A stretch of DNA of 6,029 bases, taken from assembly GCA_021647535.1 (NCBI GenBank), contig JAKIUO010000174.1, positions 1-6,029 on the forward strand, given 5' to 3'. Below are positions 5,618 to 6,029 of this stretch, in pieces. This DNA comes from Hyphomicrobiaceae bacterium. Lineage in GTDB: Bacteria > Pseudomonadota > Alphaproteobacteria > Rhizobiales > JAKIUO01. Under the pieces are notes generated by a model. It was not told where the DNA came from. It saw only the letters and a list, made by a program, of their open reading frames with translations, and searched no databases. Position numbers and translations under genes: made by a program. The stretch's first letter is position 1; each line of letters starts with the position of its first letter.

Positions 5618-6029
5618 TCACTGGCGATTGTCGTTTGTGAGGGGGGTGCCCTCATTGGCGGATTGAAAGGCCGCTGTCTTTTGCACGGCAAAAGCAAAAC
5701 GGCGCGTCAGTTTTCCGCGCTTTAGTCCTATATGTATCACATTCGATCGACCAAGTGCCAAACTCAATTCGTCACCAGTAAATAAATCCTTCAATAGAGG
5801 ATTGATCCGCTGGTGATCCAGCGATTGTTCAGTTGGCTCCTCTGGCTGCAAAAAGAATCTGTCGAGCTTTTGCGTGCCGTTAAGAGCGGCTCCGTTTGCA
5901 TGTAACAAATATTTCACATCACCTTTGGTGAGCGCTCTTTTTACCTTTTCATATCCCGTTATCACAAGACCGGCCTTGTTGGCTAGTGAAAGGCAGGATA
6001 TGGCATCATTTCTTGTCAATTCATATATC
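5618..6029 (-). CDS. YlxR/DUF448 family RNA-binding protein, C-terminal L7Ae-like part (5' end outside the window)
   Basis: The frame is open to the right edge (IYELTRNDAI...), so the gene is cut by the window. The visible 137 codons contain an L7Ae/S12e-like RNA-binding domain: AISCLSLANKAGLVITGYEKV, then VKYLLHANGAALNGTQKLD, and after an insertion LFTGDELSLALGRSNVIHIGL. In alphaproteobacteria this domain is commonly the C-terminal half of a roughly 200-240-residue protein whose N-terminal YlxR domain would lie beyond the edge, followed upstream by nusA. The position directly before infB supports this. A TTG at 6019 could act as a start, but it would fall just before the domain and is probably internal. 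The family is thought to bind RNA linked to transcription and translation; its exact role is not established. It ends 98 bases before the infB ATG. Confidence 0.85.
   Translation of the reverse strand, partial: IYELTRNDAISCLSLANKAGLVITGYEKVKRALTKGDVKYLLHANGAALNGTQKLDRFFLQPEEPTEQSLDHQRINPLLKDLFTGDELSLALGRSNVIHIGLKRGKLTRRFAFAVQKTAAFQSANEGTPLTNDNRQ

Noticed and set aside
6017..6019. TTG as the real start of the L7Ae-like protein
   Set aside because: The frame stays open to the window edge, and relatives usually carry a YlxR domain upstream. No convincing ribosome-binding site is visible in the 10 bases available.

Overview
The window is most likely from an alphaproteobacterium, possibly Hyphomicrobiales or a related order. 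Three things point there: an IF-2 with the alphaproteobacterial N-terminal extension (MSD start, then a TLNLKK/VQQSVSRGR-like block), an infB gene preceded by a gene ending in an L7Ae-like domain (the C-terminal half of the alphaproteobacterial YlxR/DUF448 RNA-binding protein), and a typical alphaproteobacterial RbfA. This assignment rests on family recognition, not on a database search.

Layout. Positions 1-1371 (+ strand) hold most of a CapD/WbpM-type nucleoside-diphosphate-sugar dehydratase/epimerase. The gene enters from the left edge but has an in-frame TAA at 19-21 and lacks the catalytic Met and Lys of its family. It ends at a clear intrinsic terminator (1380-1404). Positions 1405-1753 carry no recognisable gene, only a 22-nt near-palindrome, a 10-bp direct repeat and some small hairpins. 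Everything from 1754 to the right edge is on the - strand and reads, in order of transcription: the 3' part of the YlxR/L7Ae-type RNA-binding protein gene (6029-5618), infB (5519-2772), a Uma2-family PD-(D/E)XK nuclease-like gene (2762-2187) and rbfA (2155-1754).

How the genes work together. The - strand genes are the middle of the widely conserved nusA-ylxR-infB-rbfA translation/ribosome-assembly operon. IF-2 places initiator tRNA on the 30S subunit, RbfA matures the 30S subunit, and the L7Ae/YlxR protein binds RNA. Two features of the layout are unusual. A Uma2 gene sits between infB and rbfA, with a strong ribosome-binding site that overlaps the infB stop codon, so it looks co-transcribed and probably translationally coupled. 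Also, truB, rpsO and pnp, which commonly follow rbfA, are absent: the operon ends in a gene-free stretch facing the convergent polysaccharide gene.

No RNA gene, CRISPR array, insertion sequence or phage feature was recognised. The points most worth checking are the apparent decay or altered active site of the CapD-like gene, the Uma2 insertion, and the unusual infB translation-initiation region.
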